Assembly (NCBI GenBank): GCA_000827495.1
Contig: KN817518.1
Coordinates: 708,405-772,404, forward strand
Origin: Hypholoma sublateritium FD-334 SS-4
Lineage: Eukaryota > Basidiomycota > Agaricomycetes > Agaricales > Strophariaceae
Direction: 5' to 3'
DNA length: 64,000 nt
Notes under the pieces: model-generated
Told to the model about the DNA's origin: nothing
Database searches by the model: none
What the model saw: only the letters and a program-made list of their open reading frames with translations
Shown here: in pieces, positions 19,836-32,800 of the stretch
Position numbering within the stretch: position 1 is the stretch's first letter
How the letters are laid out: each line of letters opens with the position of its first letter
Position numbers and translations under genes: made by a program

Positions 19836-21432
19836 ATGGAATCTCCTCGTCAAGAACCCGACGGCTCCCCTATCTTTGATAACGTCGACATTGACCTGGT
19901 GATCAAGGTGCTCGCAAATACAGCCTTCAGTGAGTTACCATTGGACTGGCAGGACATGTTCTCGTTCTCATGATACTCTCCAGGCCCCTTCTTTGTATTC
20001 TTCATACCCATCTTTTATTACTTCCAAGGATTACAGCTCAATCACCCGACAATTGTTTTCTCCGGCATCTACTATGTCTTCATATCCGTATTTTGTAGGT
20101 CGCGTTTTATCACGCGGCCGCTCCACATACTGATTAATTACAGGGTTTATCAGATGGTATTCGAAGTTATACCGCAACCAAGGAAGCTTGTTTTTTGGTC
20201 CGGCGCAACTTGACTGGAGCGAGCAGATCGTCATTGTAACTGGTGGGTCATCGGGTATCGGCGAATTGTTGGCAAATACTCTGGCAGTCCGCAATGTGAC
20301 CGTCGTAGTCCTGGACATCAAGCCCATCCAAACCGAGAACTGTGAGCCCCATTTTTATCTTCAAAATTAGGCGACTTACCGGGATTGTAGACAATATCGC
20401 CTACTACAAGTGTGATGTGTCGAATTGGGAGGAGGTTGAAGCAGTATCGAAGCGAGTCATCGAAGAGGTAAGCAAACGAGGAGATGATGCTGTCGGCTCT
20501 GCTTAAAGCTTTTACGTTTAGATTGGTGAACCTACCATGCTTGTTAACAATGCTGGCGTTGTTCAAGGAAAGCTCATCCTGGACTTGACCGCTGCCGACG
20601 TTAATCAGTACGAGAAATATCTTTGAATGCGCTGCTACGATATTGATACACGGTAGAACCTTTGGCACTAATACACTCTCCCATTTCTGGATCCTGAAGG
20701 CTTTCCTTCCGAGCCTACTCAAAAGGAAGTCGGGACACATTGTAACTACATTCAATACCTGCCACTGTCCTCGGTGACGCTGACACGCTTCTTCTTAGGT
20801 TACTATGTCGTCGTCTATGGGCATGACTGGTGTTGCGCAAATGTGTAAGCTAGTCTGTATCGGCGATGGTTGACCTGAGCTTATGATTCTGCATCCCGCA
20901 GCGGATTATTGTGCTTCCAAAGCTGCGCTCATTGGCATGCATGAATCTCTGAGATACGAACTTGACAAAAGGTAGTCATTGTATATATCTTTTTACCTGA
21001 TATGTCTCAAAGACTCTATTGCAGATATAAATGCCCTGGTATCCGAACAACCTTGGTTTGCCCTGGTCATGTGGCTACCTCTATGTTCCAAACGGTCACC
21101 TTCCCAAGCTATCCGTTTTTCAAGTTCCTCGCCCCATCAGTACAGCCCGTGGCAGTGGTCAAGCGGATCATTGCTGCCCTTGATGACCAGCATTCACAAA
21201 CTGTCCTGTTACCCTTCTTTGTCAATTTCATCCCATTCACCCGACAATTACCAAGTTTCCTCCGTGATTTTGCGCAGTGGGTCAGTGGTTCAAGCCATTT
21301 TCTGATCGGTCTATAACCGACTAATCATCCTCACTTGACCAGGTCTCAGGTGCGGATTATGCCATGGAATCTTTTGTCAAAATTTCGGGTCGGCGCTCTG
21401 ATGAAGGTCCTCTGTCTACCGAAAAAGAGTGA
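19836..21432 (+). CDS. Membrane-anchored short-chain dehydrogenase/reductase, 370 residues, 10 exons
   Basis: The exons are 19836-19929, 19984-20094, 20144-20341, 20391-20467, 20522-20607, 20657-20741, 20799-20844, 20902-20971, 21025-21280 and 21343-21432. It is an NAD(P)-dependent oxidoreductase with a classical Rossmann fold. Two hydrophobic segments at about residues 32-67 (FFVFFIPIFYYFQG, GIYYVFISVF) suggest an ER or lipid-droplet membrane anchor. The cofactor motif TGGSSGIG is at 101-108, NNAG at 169-172, the catalytic Ser in MSSSMG (about 222), and the Tyr-x3-Lys motif YCASK at 235-239. The order and anchor resemble the retinol dehydrogenase / 17-beta-HSD11-13 group (SDR16C). The substrate is unknown and is likely a lipid-type alcohol or ketone. 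Confidence 0.93.
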
Positions 21433-22187
21433 AACAAGAAAGAAGTTTCAGTTTGTGTACTCTTTTGTGAACTGCCTTGAATGCAATTGTGGGATTGCTA
21501 TAAATGTGGCTTTGGGATTCAGTCTGACTCTTCGATGGACTGAGGATTTCGACCTCGCGTATTGCCCTGCTGTATTCCTATTCCGCGTGGTGACTTGAGC
21601 ACGACAGCCTTGAGGCTGAGGTTATGCCTATATTCGAATATTTTGCTGAAGGCGATGACTGTGTATGATGGTACTAACAGCCTTGCTTGCCTCGAAATGG
21701 CCTTGCTGTCAAAGGTGTGCTACCGGACTACCCCATATGGCAAAGATTTGGCGAGACGACAAAGGTGCTGGCCGAAGTCGCACGCACATTTTACGCCACA
21801 ACTTGAATATTCTCGGAACCAGCGCGGCGCGTGCTCTCTCTCTCTCCCTACAAATATCCGGACCCAATTCATTGTTCAGCCACCAAATTTCTCCCTCAGT
21901 GCAACCGTCACCACCAACTAGCGCTCGTATTCTGCTGGCTGTTACCGCTCCGACCTCGCCCAACCGCGCCCATCACCGACGCGACCGTTGTGACACGTCT
22001 AAATTGCCCGCGCCTCCGGTTTCGGAAACACAGCTACGCCCTATTTTCCTAAATGCGGGGACCCGCAGCGCAGTTTCTCTGTATTTCCGTTTCCCTTACA
22101 TCTCCCGTCCCCCAAACCGCCTCCCATACTGTCCCCTCGTCCTCCCTCGTCAGTGGTACGCGCGACGCGACAAGCGAGCCACCGAAT
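21433..22187. other. Intergenic, SDR to orphan gene
   Basis: No supported exon. CT-rich tracts near 21835-21850 and 22080-22110 fit the promoter and leader of the downstream gene. Confidence 0.5.
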
Positions 22188-24100
22188 ATGACGCGCCTCG
22201 AAGTAGTCACGTGGGAGTCAACAAAGGCTACTGAGCAGGACTCTCAGTCCCGGCCTTCAACGCAAACCGCCCAGCTCCCCTCAGCTGAAGATCCTGAAAA
22301 CAATGAACCTATTGGATCAGTGGAGATTACTAGCAGTCTGGAGCGGACCACGGTGCGCGATTTCCTGGGAAATACCACCCGCTACGCCAATTAATCATTT
22401 CTCCTGCTTTCTTTTATTCAGGACGTCTGCAGCGCCATGTCGCACAGCGCTCTCATAGCACGCAACTACCGTGTGCTCAACGCCCCAGAAACAATGGTTC
22501 CATTGGTTGAGTGCCAGGTCAGCGCAAGCAATAGCGCCTCGTGTCCCCCTTCGGCCATGTGGCACAATGCGACGGAGTCCGATGTTTTCCAAGATCAAAG
22601 GAACCTTTCAACACGGTCAAAGAGCTCGCTTGAGCTTTGTTCTATGGTTTGCCTATATCTCCCATCCTTTCCGTAGAACTTGACTCAAAAATGGCTTGTG
22701 CTATTCAGTTGTGCAATGCCCCTCCCATCATTATCGACGAAATCGCAGAGCGAGAACACGAGCACGTAAGATGCATAACTCGCTGTCTGGTTTTTCTGTG
22801 TCTGACAGTAGCATTAGGCAATTCTGGAGGACTACCGGCTCACCCCCTATAACATCGTCCTCGATTCACTATGTCCGCAAATCGCACCGCATATCGTGAT
22901 AACCCCCGCGCTGGAACAATGGGATGCAGAATATATCGCCCAGAACAATCGCGCAGGTCCCCAATTCTTCCCCCACCTCACCGTCCCCCCCTTCTTCGGT
23001 TCAACCTGCCGAATGCACACCTACGAGGAGTTCATGCGCATATTTTACCAGCAGCCCATGCACGAGCCATATCCGATGTCACAGGAACTATGCAACGAAA
23101 CACTGCCTGTCGCGTGCGTCGATGTATCATCCGATACATCACAGGTTGAGCCTCAAACACCATCATACCCCCCGCGACGAAGGGAATTCGAGTTTCCGGT
23201 GCGTTTGTGTCCCAATCTTGAAGTGATTACTGTCCTGAAATCATTTTAGCCTGATGATGTGCACTGGACAGAGTTTCTGCACGAGATTGCGCGGATTTTA
23301 ATTCGTCGAGTTCAACAACTTGTGGTAAGTGCTATCTAAAATCTGTTTGATCTGCCACCAACCAACTTTGATACAGGCGATCGAAGCAAGTTTGAGAGCT
23401 TGTGCCTTCCGTAACCGTTACGATTGCCCCAATTTCGTCGATTCCGTTGAGCGCCCGTATGAATGGACTGATCCTGCTAAAGTAAGTTTTGACCAGACTT
23501 GGTCAATGATCCAACTGAACCTGTCGATAGGCCATTTTTGCAGACTATACCCACCGCTCCCCCCGTAATTCTTTCTTCATCGAGTCCGACGTCCCTTTCG
23601 CAGCCCCCCACATCATCATACACATGGCACCTTCGGACCACCCCATCCTCCTCTCGGCGTACCCCTCGAGCATGCAAGACGGGTCCCTGCTGACTGTCCC
23701 GCTTCATTACGAAAGCAGTCGAAGTCATTTTGAAGCTGAAGACGAACATTATAGCTCTGATGGGTCGTCCGACATGGAAACCCTTGGTCCCCAGACGCCC
23801 TCCGACCTGCAGAGAGTCGGCAGTGGCTTCTTTTCTGGATTTGCAGAAGAAGCCGAAGGGAATGTGGTCTCTGCTTGCCGAGGGTACAAGGCTTACCGGG
23901 TCGTTGACCAGAGCAAAGACTGCGACAGTGAAGAGGATGAACCATCTCTCTCTTTCACTTCCTACCTGGATAATGGGCCTTCAAAATTCTTCATCTCTTA
24001 TGATGACGATGATTGGGACACGGACAGCCTTCCGGATATGGAGACTGACGAGTGGTTTGTTCAGGATCGTGCCCGCTCGCTTGTCGGCGGCGCGTTTTGA
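22188..24100 (+). CDS. Orphan protein with acidic C-terminal tail, multi-exon
   Basis: The firm exons are 22818-23198, 23250-23324, 23377-23481 and 23531-24100, all phase 0. Upstream, 22188-22352, an exon from 22422, and one ending at 22765 are likely, but the boundaries between 22422 and 22680 could not be resolved. I do not recognise the family. Features: a Cys/Trp-containing region (AILEDYRLTPYNIVLDSLCP), an amphipathic segment WTEFLHEIARILIRRVQQLV, a motif IFADYTHRSPRNSFFIESDV, and a tail with YDDDDWDTDSLPDMETDEWF. The acidic tail and repeated short Trp motifs would suit a nuclear regulatory or adaptor protein, but no function is assigned. Confidence 0.6.
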
Positions 24101-27100
24101 TTTTTTTTTTCATGTTTCTGCTTATATTCATTGTTGGGCTTAGGCTTTCACGGCTTGGGCTTTCATCTGTTGGTATTCTACCTTACTCTCATACTCCACA
24201 AGTTGTATACCATCTATCCTCTTGCTTAATCTGTATTTCCAGCTCACTGTATTCTTACCATATAGCTCTTCCATGTAGCATACTGTACTTTTAGCTCCAG
24301 TCTTTGTTTCGGCTACTTTATACTCGACATATACTCCTATTTGCTGGATGTTTGCTCTTCATGTGAGCCTTTTGAGTAGGTCTATCAACACTAATGACTA
24401 CGAACCGTGTGGCAAGGTAACATGTCACTCAAGTGCCCACTCAATGCCCACTTCATCAGAAATACTTAAAACAATTGAGCTATCAACCTTTCTCTATGTC
24501 CCATATCCAATTCAATGAATTAAGCCCAACTGCTTGTCATGTCAGCTTGATATCGACACAGCCAAATCTGAATCAAACCAGGACACAGATTTGCTCCCGA
24601 GTCCCGACGAACCAAACGCCCGCCGCTGATGCGACGTGCGCTGATGGACCCAAAATGGGCCCTTATCTCGCTATCCTTCGGGCCCGGATCAAATATCCCG
24701 CCCTCCCGCGACTACTTGGTCACGACGCGCGGAAGTTAGGACCGTATACAGCGAACTAGCTCCAACGCCAAAGTAACTTTCCTCCGCGCGCATGGTCTAT
24801 CGAGCGCACTTGACTGGTTCGCTATTATAACCCCTGACAAATCGCGGGTATATGTTTATCTCTCAGAGAAATCTTCCGAAAGGGCGCGGTCTGGTACCAC
24901 TTAGGTTGGGATTCGGACGCGACTATGTGGCAAATTTCTTTGTCTCCTATTGCCACCGCTCAGTTTAGGTCCTCGTCCCCATCGCCTGCCGGGTGCCCGC
25001 TCCGATCGAGAGCCATTGCATGCGAGTGCGCATCTGTGAGTGGCTTCGCAGCAAGTGACGGCTCAATTGCTGACTTCTCGAGGGATGAAGTGAAGCAAGC
25101 GCTACTCCAATTGTGATCCTCTATGCCACTGTTAAACCGTAACGTTCCCATGAATCTCTGGAATTTTTCGGCGCCTACGGACTGTGGAAGCATGAAATCC
25201 CGGGCCACGCTGGACCCCGGTGTGACGCGTCCCGGCGGCGATTGCGATTTCACATCTGGCTCTGGAGTCTGTCCACCTTGCTAAGCTACGGTGATTGCGC
25301 AGCCATTTGTTATTATGGAGTCGCTTAATGATACGGTATTACGAGCCCAACATCGGCTGGCGTGCGTAGCACGGAGCACCGTCGAGTCTCTGATTTATCA
25401 CCCTGGATTCTGGGTTTGCCCTATGACCTACGGTCGTCGAACTTTAACTTTGCTCTTGTTTCCCCGCCGGTCGCTATCTTCTGATCTTGATTCCGGTGCA
25501 TGCGTTGTGTTGATATGCTCGTGGCCGTATAATCCTTCCCGCGAAGGGTGCGATCATTTCATGATATGGCATTCAATTCACGTCCACTGACACGATCATC
25601 TTGGGCGTCTACACTCAATTGTCGCGCGCCCGAGATGCCACTCAAATGTACCTCAAGCCTGGGTTGCTGGGATTCCGTCTATGTATACAGTTACAAGATC
25701 CCATCGAGCTTTATGAGACCCCCAACGACACTCTGGAAAGCGAGATCCGAACTCTAATATAAGTATTCGGGCTTTCAAAGAAGATTAGGCTTTTCAGCGC
25801 TCACGGCAACATGGAGAAGTGCTATGCCCGGCGTGCGGGGTGCGAGCCTGTCAGGCTGCCTGGGTCAGGCCCCGACCGCTGAATGGATCCTGCGGTCCAG
25901 ATGCCCCATGCACTGCCGACTGAGCCCGCCGTCCGAGTGCGCCTCCAGTGCGCCTCAGCGAAATATATTGGGTACGGATCCTACAGAAATAGCGCCCACC
26001 GAGTCTGACGGCGCTTATTAATAGACCGACCGACTCTTTGTATTTACTACTGACAGCGAGGATTAGATGGCGCCATATACAAAGTCTCTAATGAGTAAAC
26101 AAAACATTGAATAGCCGGGATTCTACTACTTGTTTCAATGCATACACATATATTTTGTTGGCTCTGTACGGCCTTGGCGCGAACATCTCGGAGTGGAGGT
26201 AGTCCGGTATAAGTACAGACTGTACAGCTAGCTGACCGGTGCCGTTAAGATACTCCCTAATTGCCGGGTCAGTTGAGTGGGCAGTTGGCACTTTACAGGA
26301 AGACCATGCGGGCAGGGTAAAATTCGGTGCGCCCAAGGTGCGCTTATTTTCTTCATCTGTCGAGGAGAATGCCAACCGGTAACAAGTAAATACCCGACAA
26401 TTGAATACACTTGCGTGACCAAGCTTTCGGCAACGGCGAGGTCGACTGATTAACATTGGTTGTCTAATGCAATGTTGCCACATAACATGTCCAAGTGAAC
26501 GGCGGGTAGTTCCATCCATGTAAGGAGTACATAGATCCTAGCCGGGCGATCTGGCCGTGGCACGTCTGCTGTTATACAATAAGTATGACTGATACAACAA
26601 GTCTGTATTGTAGAAAGAGGAGTGCAAGTCAAGAAAGGAATGTCATGACAAGGATATCTTCCCGAGAGATGAGAGGGGGTGATGTTTTAAGTGGGGATAC
26701 ATAGCCAAATTCTTGGTGAAATGATAGGAATATAGAGTATCGTTTATATGGTTTGTTATGGTCGTTTTAGAAGGTGGTATATACGTGAGGTATCCAAAAA
26801 ATGATTCGTGAAATGGTGAGGGATGAGTACAGACATACATGGTTTTATCGCGGGTATGGAGCTCGAATCGTGAGCGGAGGAGAGGCATACAACAATGGTT
26901 AGGACTCGGCATGTGGCGGAAAGGCTTCAAAGGTGAATGGAGGTGTAAAAGAACTGGAGGAAATAGGATAAGTTAGATGCATGGTGAGGATGACAAGTCC
27001 GTGAAATGTGTTGTCGAAGATATGGAAACGAGAATCGCGGGAGCTGACAAAAGAAGAAAACGGAACAGACAGAAAGGCACGCGAAAAGGCACATTTAATA

Positions 27101-27953
27101 TGGGTACGCATATAGAAAATGGTAAAATGAAGAGACCTTACAGACAGCCCCTAATATCCTCAAAGATAAAACAGACTGCGAAGGGTGACTCGGGCAGAGG
27201 TCATGAAACAAGAGGGTTTTGGAGTTGGATAGGTCCCCGGATTGGCCTCTGCCCAGACTGACAGTCATAATGGACAGCCAATATTTCCTCAAGTAGTCGC
27301 AGCAGTGTCATCACGAGTGCCTCCTGTGTAAAGGGGATTCGGCTCGGCGTATCAGGATGACGCAGTGACGGAGATATGATGAAGCGAAGGCATCGAAGAT
27401 AGTGAGCGGCTGTTGTACCGAATCGTCCTACCATCTACGTAAGGGGGAAGAGGCGAGTAGCAGAGAATGCTGATAAAACCCCAATGATGGATGATTGATC
27501 AAGGGAGGCGCCCTTATCACATGTTTGTAGGGACCGAAGCGTAGTCTCCAGGCCGCTTTCGGGATTGAAGATTAGATGGCAGCTGGCTCAGTTGCGTGTG
27601 GGTGATCACATCTTCATTTACCCGTCTTCTGACTTATCATTGCGTCGGCAGGGCCAGCGAGAAGTCAGGAAGGATGGGATAAGTGCGACGAAGAAGACAA
27701 GCCATGATGCAGATTTTCATCGTGGCGTTGGCGAGAAGGGAAGGGTCGATCCGTTTTTTGTCTCTGAGAGGCCCATTTAACGAGGATAAGAAGTGAGGAC
27801 AGTGCAGAAGGCGTGTATGAAATGCAGCCTTCAGCTAACCATGTCCCCACAAGGAATTTAGCATGAGCGCAACAAGCTTTGTGCGCGAATGGCGTCCTTT
27901 TTATTAACCTAAATGTGGAGGGATGGATTAGTAAAGATGACCGAAGATATCAA
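24101..27953. other. 3.9-kb gene desert 5' of the CASTOR-like gene's 3' end
   Basis: I read this on both strands and found no exon chain, transposase, reverse transcriptase, terminal repeat or tRNA. Open frames are short and lack family motifs. 24101-24400 looks like 3' untranslated sequence of the orphan gene (T-rich). 26640-27270 has an unusual purine-rich plus strand (G/A runs). Confidence 0.5.
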
Positions 27954-29872
27954 CTAGGTTGAAAAGAAGCGTTTGGAATAAAGGGAGGCAAAGGAGAAGC
28001 GCAGCGCGTAGAGATGTGCGCTAAGAGCACGCAACAGATCGTAAAGACGTACCAGAAGGTTAGCTGTTTTGAAGGTGGAGCTGTACATATGGTTGATGCC
28101 ATTTTCTTCGAGCACCCGGGAGAAGCGATTGACCAACCCGTGTTTATCTAAATGCAATGTGGTGAGTACCTGCGTGTTTGCAGGATGGTTCTAGGATGGG
28201 AATGAAGCGGCGCAGGTCGTACCGAGTCCAAACCCGCGCAAATCTATCTGTAGACACCTGTACGAGCTGCTCGCACTGTCCCGACTTTCCCCGCTTCTAC
28301 TCCGCGTTCTGCTGCGTCTTGATTCGTTCGCGTTATTGCTGTAAGACGCGTCATCATCCTCTCCGTCAGACGAGAACGGTCCCTCTCCGTCGAGTTCACG
28401 CTGGAGGCGCAAATCAGCAGCGTCAAGCTCTCCGCTGCAGATAACCATATGCCGCTCCTTCGGCGGAAAGAGTGTAGCGAGCACTTTTACATCTGCAGTC
28501 AACGATGAGCCTTCTGGAGTGCGCGTGAAACTGAAAAAGGGGAGTTTCGGCAATCTAGGTAGTGATGTTGTGCGTGACGACTCCGTTGTAACCGACAGTG
28601 GAGGGAGTGTAGTGCGCCCACTGGATATGTCGGCTAAATGGGTTGAGATCAGATGTTTTGAAGGAGATTTGTACCCTGAAGATGTCGAGGTTATATCCGA
28701 GTAAGAGCGCGACGTGTTGGAGACCAATGAGGTTGTCGATACATTTTGTGGGGAATGGGAAAAGTAACCGTCTTCGTCGCTTGATGTTGAAGAACCATCG
28801 CTTGAGTTGTTGCGCGTGAGGTAGTCATTAACAAGCGACATGTCTTTGACAGAAATTCGACGTGAGTACGGTACAGTGGGGCGTGCTTGCGTGCTTGCGG
28901 GATGCGAAGAAGGAATGAGGTCAGGGAACGCAACGAGCTTGATAATTTTTAGTCCCCAGTGATCGATACCGAGGTCGTCAGAGAGGCCCACGCAAGCGAG
29001 GTCAGGTGAGAGCATGCGCACTTCACCCGCAGTGGGAGAGTGTGATTTCGTGCGCGGTGACTGTAGGCCAGGGTGCGTCGTTTCTGATGAGATCGAATTG
29101 GACCGCTTAGAGAGATCTGCCTCGCGGACATTGCGAGTCAGGACTGCTCCTGACTGTTTGCATGAGGTAGACGCGAAATCGGCGGAGACCCGATCATCCG
29201 ACATTGGTGAGTATAGCGGTGAAGTTGGTGATTGGGCCTCTGCTGCGTAGACATCGAACCCTGACGTCTCAAAAATGTCCAGCACTTCTTGCAAGCGCGA
29301 TTCTTTGACCTAAAAGAATTTAGATGAAAATAACGCATGTTTACAGCGCGCTACGCGACGTACGAAAATGAAATCGCTGGTGTATGACGACTGGTAGAGT
29401 ATAGATATCCCGGCAGCAGCGAGTGGAGCCGAGAGATCGTGAACGCGGGTGCCCGAGTTGTCACCTGTGCAACTAGTCAATACAAAAAGTTAGGGACGAT
29501 GATGCAATACTGACCTATTTGATCGTTGTGCGAATCGACCTGGAGGACACTCCACTTCTCATAAGAGATCTCGACAGGCTCAAACACCGGAGCATGTTGA
29601 GGCGTGGTTTTGCGACTAGAAGCAGAGCCAGACCTCGAGCGTTGACCATCTTTGCGCGCTATCTGCTCGAAGACGTCGAGATGGGAGTGCTCTGCGAAGA
29701 GACTGAGCTCGATCTCATTGCAAGTTATGTTAAGGAACGCGGGGTTGGGCTGGAGGAGCTGGCGGACGACGGACTGGGAAAGGGAGTCGAGACGCGAGCG
29801 GGGGATGTGGACGAGGGACAGGGATACTGGGAGAAGGGCAATGGTGACCTGCATTGAGCAGCGGTGGGGCAT
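27954..29872 (-). CDS. CASTOR-type ACT-domain protein, about 579 residues, 4 exons
   Basis: The exons are 29515-29872, 29364-29464, 28223-29309 and 27954-28147. ACT halves are recognisable. The N-terminal part has LLPVSLSLVHIPRSRL, NEIELSLFAEHSHLDVF, DNSGTRVHDLSAPLAAAGIS, ILYQSSYTSDFIFVKES and LQEVLDIFETSGFDVY. The C-terminal part has LPFFSFTRTPEGSSLTADVK, LFPPKERHMVICSGELDAAD, FGLDKHGLVNRFSRVLEENG and INHMYSSTFKTANLLV. In animals this family senses arginine for TORC1; the fungal role is not established. A disordered Ser/Thr-rich insert of about 200 residues separates the halves. The last about 25 residues after TANLLV are weakly supported and another short 3' exon is possible. The acceptor of intron 3 is the second AG (TTTAG|AT), set by phase. 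Confidence 0.82.
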
Positions 29873-32800
29873 CCGTGTCCCCCTCCAACGACATGGCTCA
29901 TAAGTAAAATCGTAGGAGTCAGTTCCGCCCGCATTTGGCCAGGGCCATCGCCCAGAACGGATCAGCTCGGCTTGGCTTGGCTCATAACCTTATCCTCCTA
30001 ATCCCCGATAACTCCTCGTCGCCATCCGCGGCACGGCATCATGTAAAAGACTTGCCAAATCGTCCTGCCTCCATCCATGCACAGGCCGCGCGCCCTCTCC
30101 ACTTTCCAGCGCACACACATATTCCGTCGAATCGAATGGCAGATTCTCTAATCTCGATGACTGTCTTCTCACCAGGACTCGTCGTGTTAGCTCTCGGTAA
30201 TAATGGTTCATTATGGAAGGCAACCAGTGAGCATCATGTTCACAGGCTCAGCCTGACTCCAGTCTGAGCCTTTCTGATTGGGTCCTGTACAAAAAAATCA
30301 ACCGTTCTGGAATACGGACAATGGAACATATAAGCTCACGCCCGTATTCTCCCGCTATATATTCTAGTAGATTCTAGTATACTTTACTCTGCACAAAAAA
30401 GGTACATACATGGCCGCTGCTTGCCAATGCACAGCGGCAATCAGAAGCCCATAAGCGCCTGCGCTGCGGGCGCTGCACGCGAGCCCAGAATTTAAAAACA
30501 TTAAGTACCTACACGCGCGTTCTAGATAGGCGCGTTTGAATTTCCCTGTGTCGCCGATGCGCCACTTTCCTCCTAAGCATAATTATAGCCGATGCATCAG
30601 CAATGCGGCTTAGCCGCTGCCTGGGTGTATAAGCACGGAATATCTACTATAAGACTTTCGATATGCTTTTGAGCCTTCCTGCCTTCCATTATTATTCATA
30701 CTAAGTGCATCAGGCCTCGCCGTGTGTGGTCCCTACTATGAAACCTGCAAGTAAGATTAATGACTTGTTTAAATGACATTTCATTTCCCGTGCTGGATTC
30801 TGAACTGCCTTGAACCAATGCTTCTTTGAGTGCATGTAAGAATAAAAATCAAAGTAGCGTCATAATACACTTCCTTTCAGCCAAGCAGCTATGTTCGAAT
30901 TCGATGTCAAGGTCATCTGATGATCTTGCTGAACCGGGCTCACCGCCATCAGTTCCTCACAGATATAAGTACGCCCTCTTACATACCTACATCTCAGGTA
31001 AATATACTAGGTACTCATGTGCGCTATTTCTCTTAAGCCTGACGAACGGTGAGCTCGGTAATTTCCGACTGTGAATTTTGCTGTGCATTCGTCTTCGCAC
31101 TTCTTCGTAGCACAGCAGCCACGGCGTAGTGCCAAAAATAGACTGTGTTCCAAAAATAGATCTTCGCATAAAAGCGTATGCCACAACGCTTGCTTTCGGC
31201 GCTCCCTGAGGACCTGAAATGGAAATGTCCAGCTCTCGTATGCGGAATAGGTGTTGTTAGTTTGATGGCGCAGAAGATGATTCTCAGAAATTTTGGAATC
31301 ACGCGGCCTGATGCCGATGCGCATTTACCCCGGCTGCACCATCTGTGACCCAGTGCCCTCTTTAGTATCTCACGACGACAAATAGTTCGGTGGGCCGCCG
31401 CTGCTTTCTATGAACAGAATTTGCGCCTGGGGCAGTTTAGCCCGCTTTTTGTACCACGGACAACCTTCTCTCTTCCCGTGCCTCGCCAGTTTTGCGTGCC
31501 GTGCACCCGCCGGGTCACAGGCGCCAGCCACGCCGCCTAACCGGGGTTTATTACTTCGCCCACCTCTCACATCTACCCAGTCGCACTATGGCGCACCGTC
31601 TATTTGAAGGTAAAATTTATGTCTCAGCTATAGTAGAAATATAATATTTTTGACCGTGCGATCGATCAAAGGAAGGCAGCGTCGGTGCCTCCGCGTCTGC
31701 ACAATTATATTTGTAGATCGTTTTCGATGTCACTCCGTGCCTCTGTCCGGTAGTCTATAAAATATCTCATACTTCTAGTACCAATATTCAGAACAAAACC
31801 TGGCTCACCAATTCCGGTTTCCGTTAGTGTGGTCATAGGTGGTCGTCAGATGAATCTTCCGATTTGGTTCGTAGGACAGACGCACAATTATAACAGAGGT
31901 CCTCGTTGCACAAGGTCCGAGTGCGAGTGAATACGGAATTACGTGCAGGACCTGGACTCGACCCTACTCTATTCCTCGTCCTCCTGGTGCGGTGCGATCG
32001 ACGTACGTGGTATATCGATACCCGGTGAAAATAGGCGACGACTCAGAGCGAATTGCCCACGAGCCACTTAAATTCTTGAGCAGTTGCCGTTCTACCCGAT
32101 TAAAGGACGTCTACTGGAATTCGTGACAAATTTATCTTCCCTGAGCTATATCGGCGTCCATCCGCAGGCTCACTTCCGTCTTAATGATGCCAACCCCAGT
32201 GCGACTGTCCGTCTGCTGAATAGATGAACAAATAATATAGCCATATAGCCACTTGCTATGTCAGGTGGTACATGTGCATTCACAGCGCTCTCGGCCATGG
32301 TCTCCTGGTCCCCGTCCCATCTTCCGTGTCCATGCATCAGCAATGTGTCAACACAAGTATTTTTCATGCGGTCCTGTATCCTCCTGTGTCCGAGCCACCT
32401 CTACGTATACATCACGCCATGTGATCGTCTGCACAATTGACTCGACGAATGAGATCGGACGCACCGAGAAATTCATCTCTCGCCAAGGCAGTCCTTCCCG
32501 CGATTATGGTAAATCTTGATAAGTCCCAAAAAAATCCAAGATATCATCGAAGTGTCTAAACACCAACTGACCACTGCGCACCTTCTTAAAACTGCCGCGC
32601 TGACAGATAGATAATCTTCTGAATCATTCTCGCCGCTGGCTGACTCGTTTTGCCACACACACGTTCCGCACAAGGCTTGTTCTGCCAGAAATATCGCCGC
32701 GGGCAGGCCGCGGGACGTGTATATGTATTCTTGACATGCAAGAACGCGCCTCTAGCCACGGGCCTAGATCATGCACTGGCCAAGTATCTCTGATTTGATT

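Noticed and set aside
30242..30269. Hairpin AGGCTCAG ... CTGAGCCT as a terminator
   Set aside because: Stem-loop terminators of this kind are not used for polymerase II genes, and no gene ends here.
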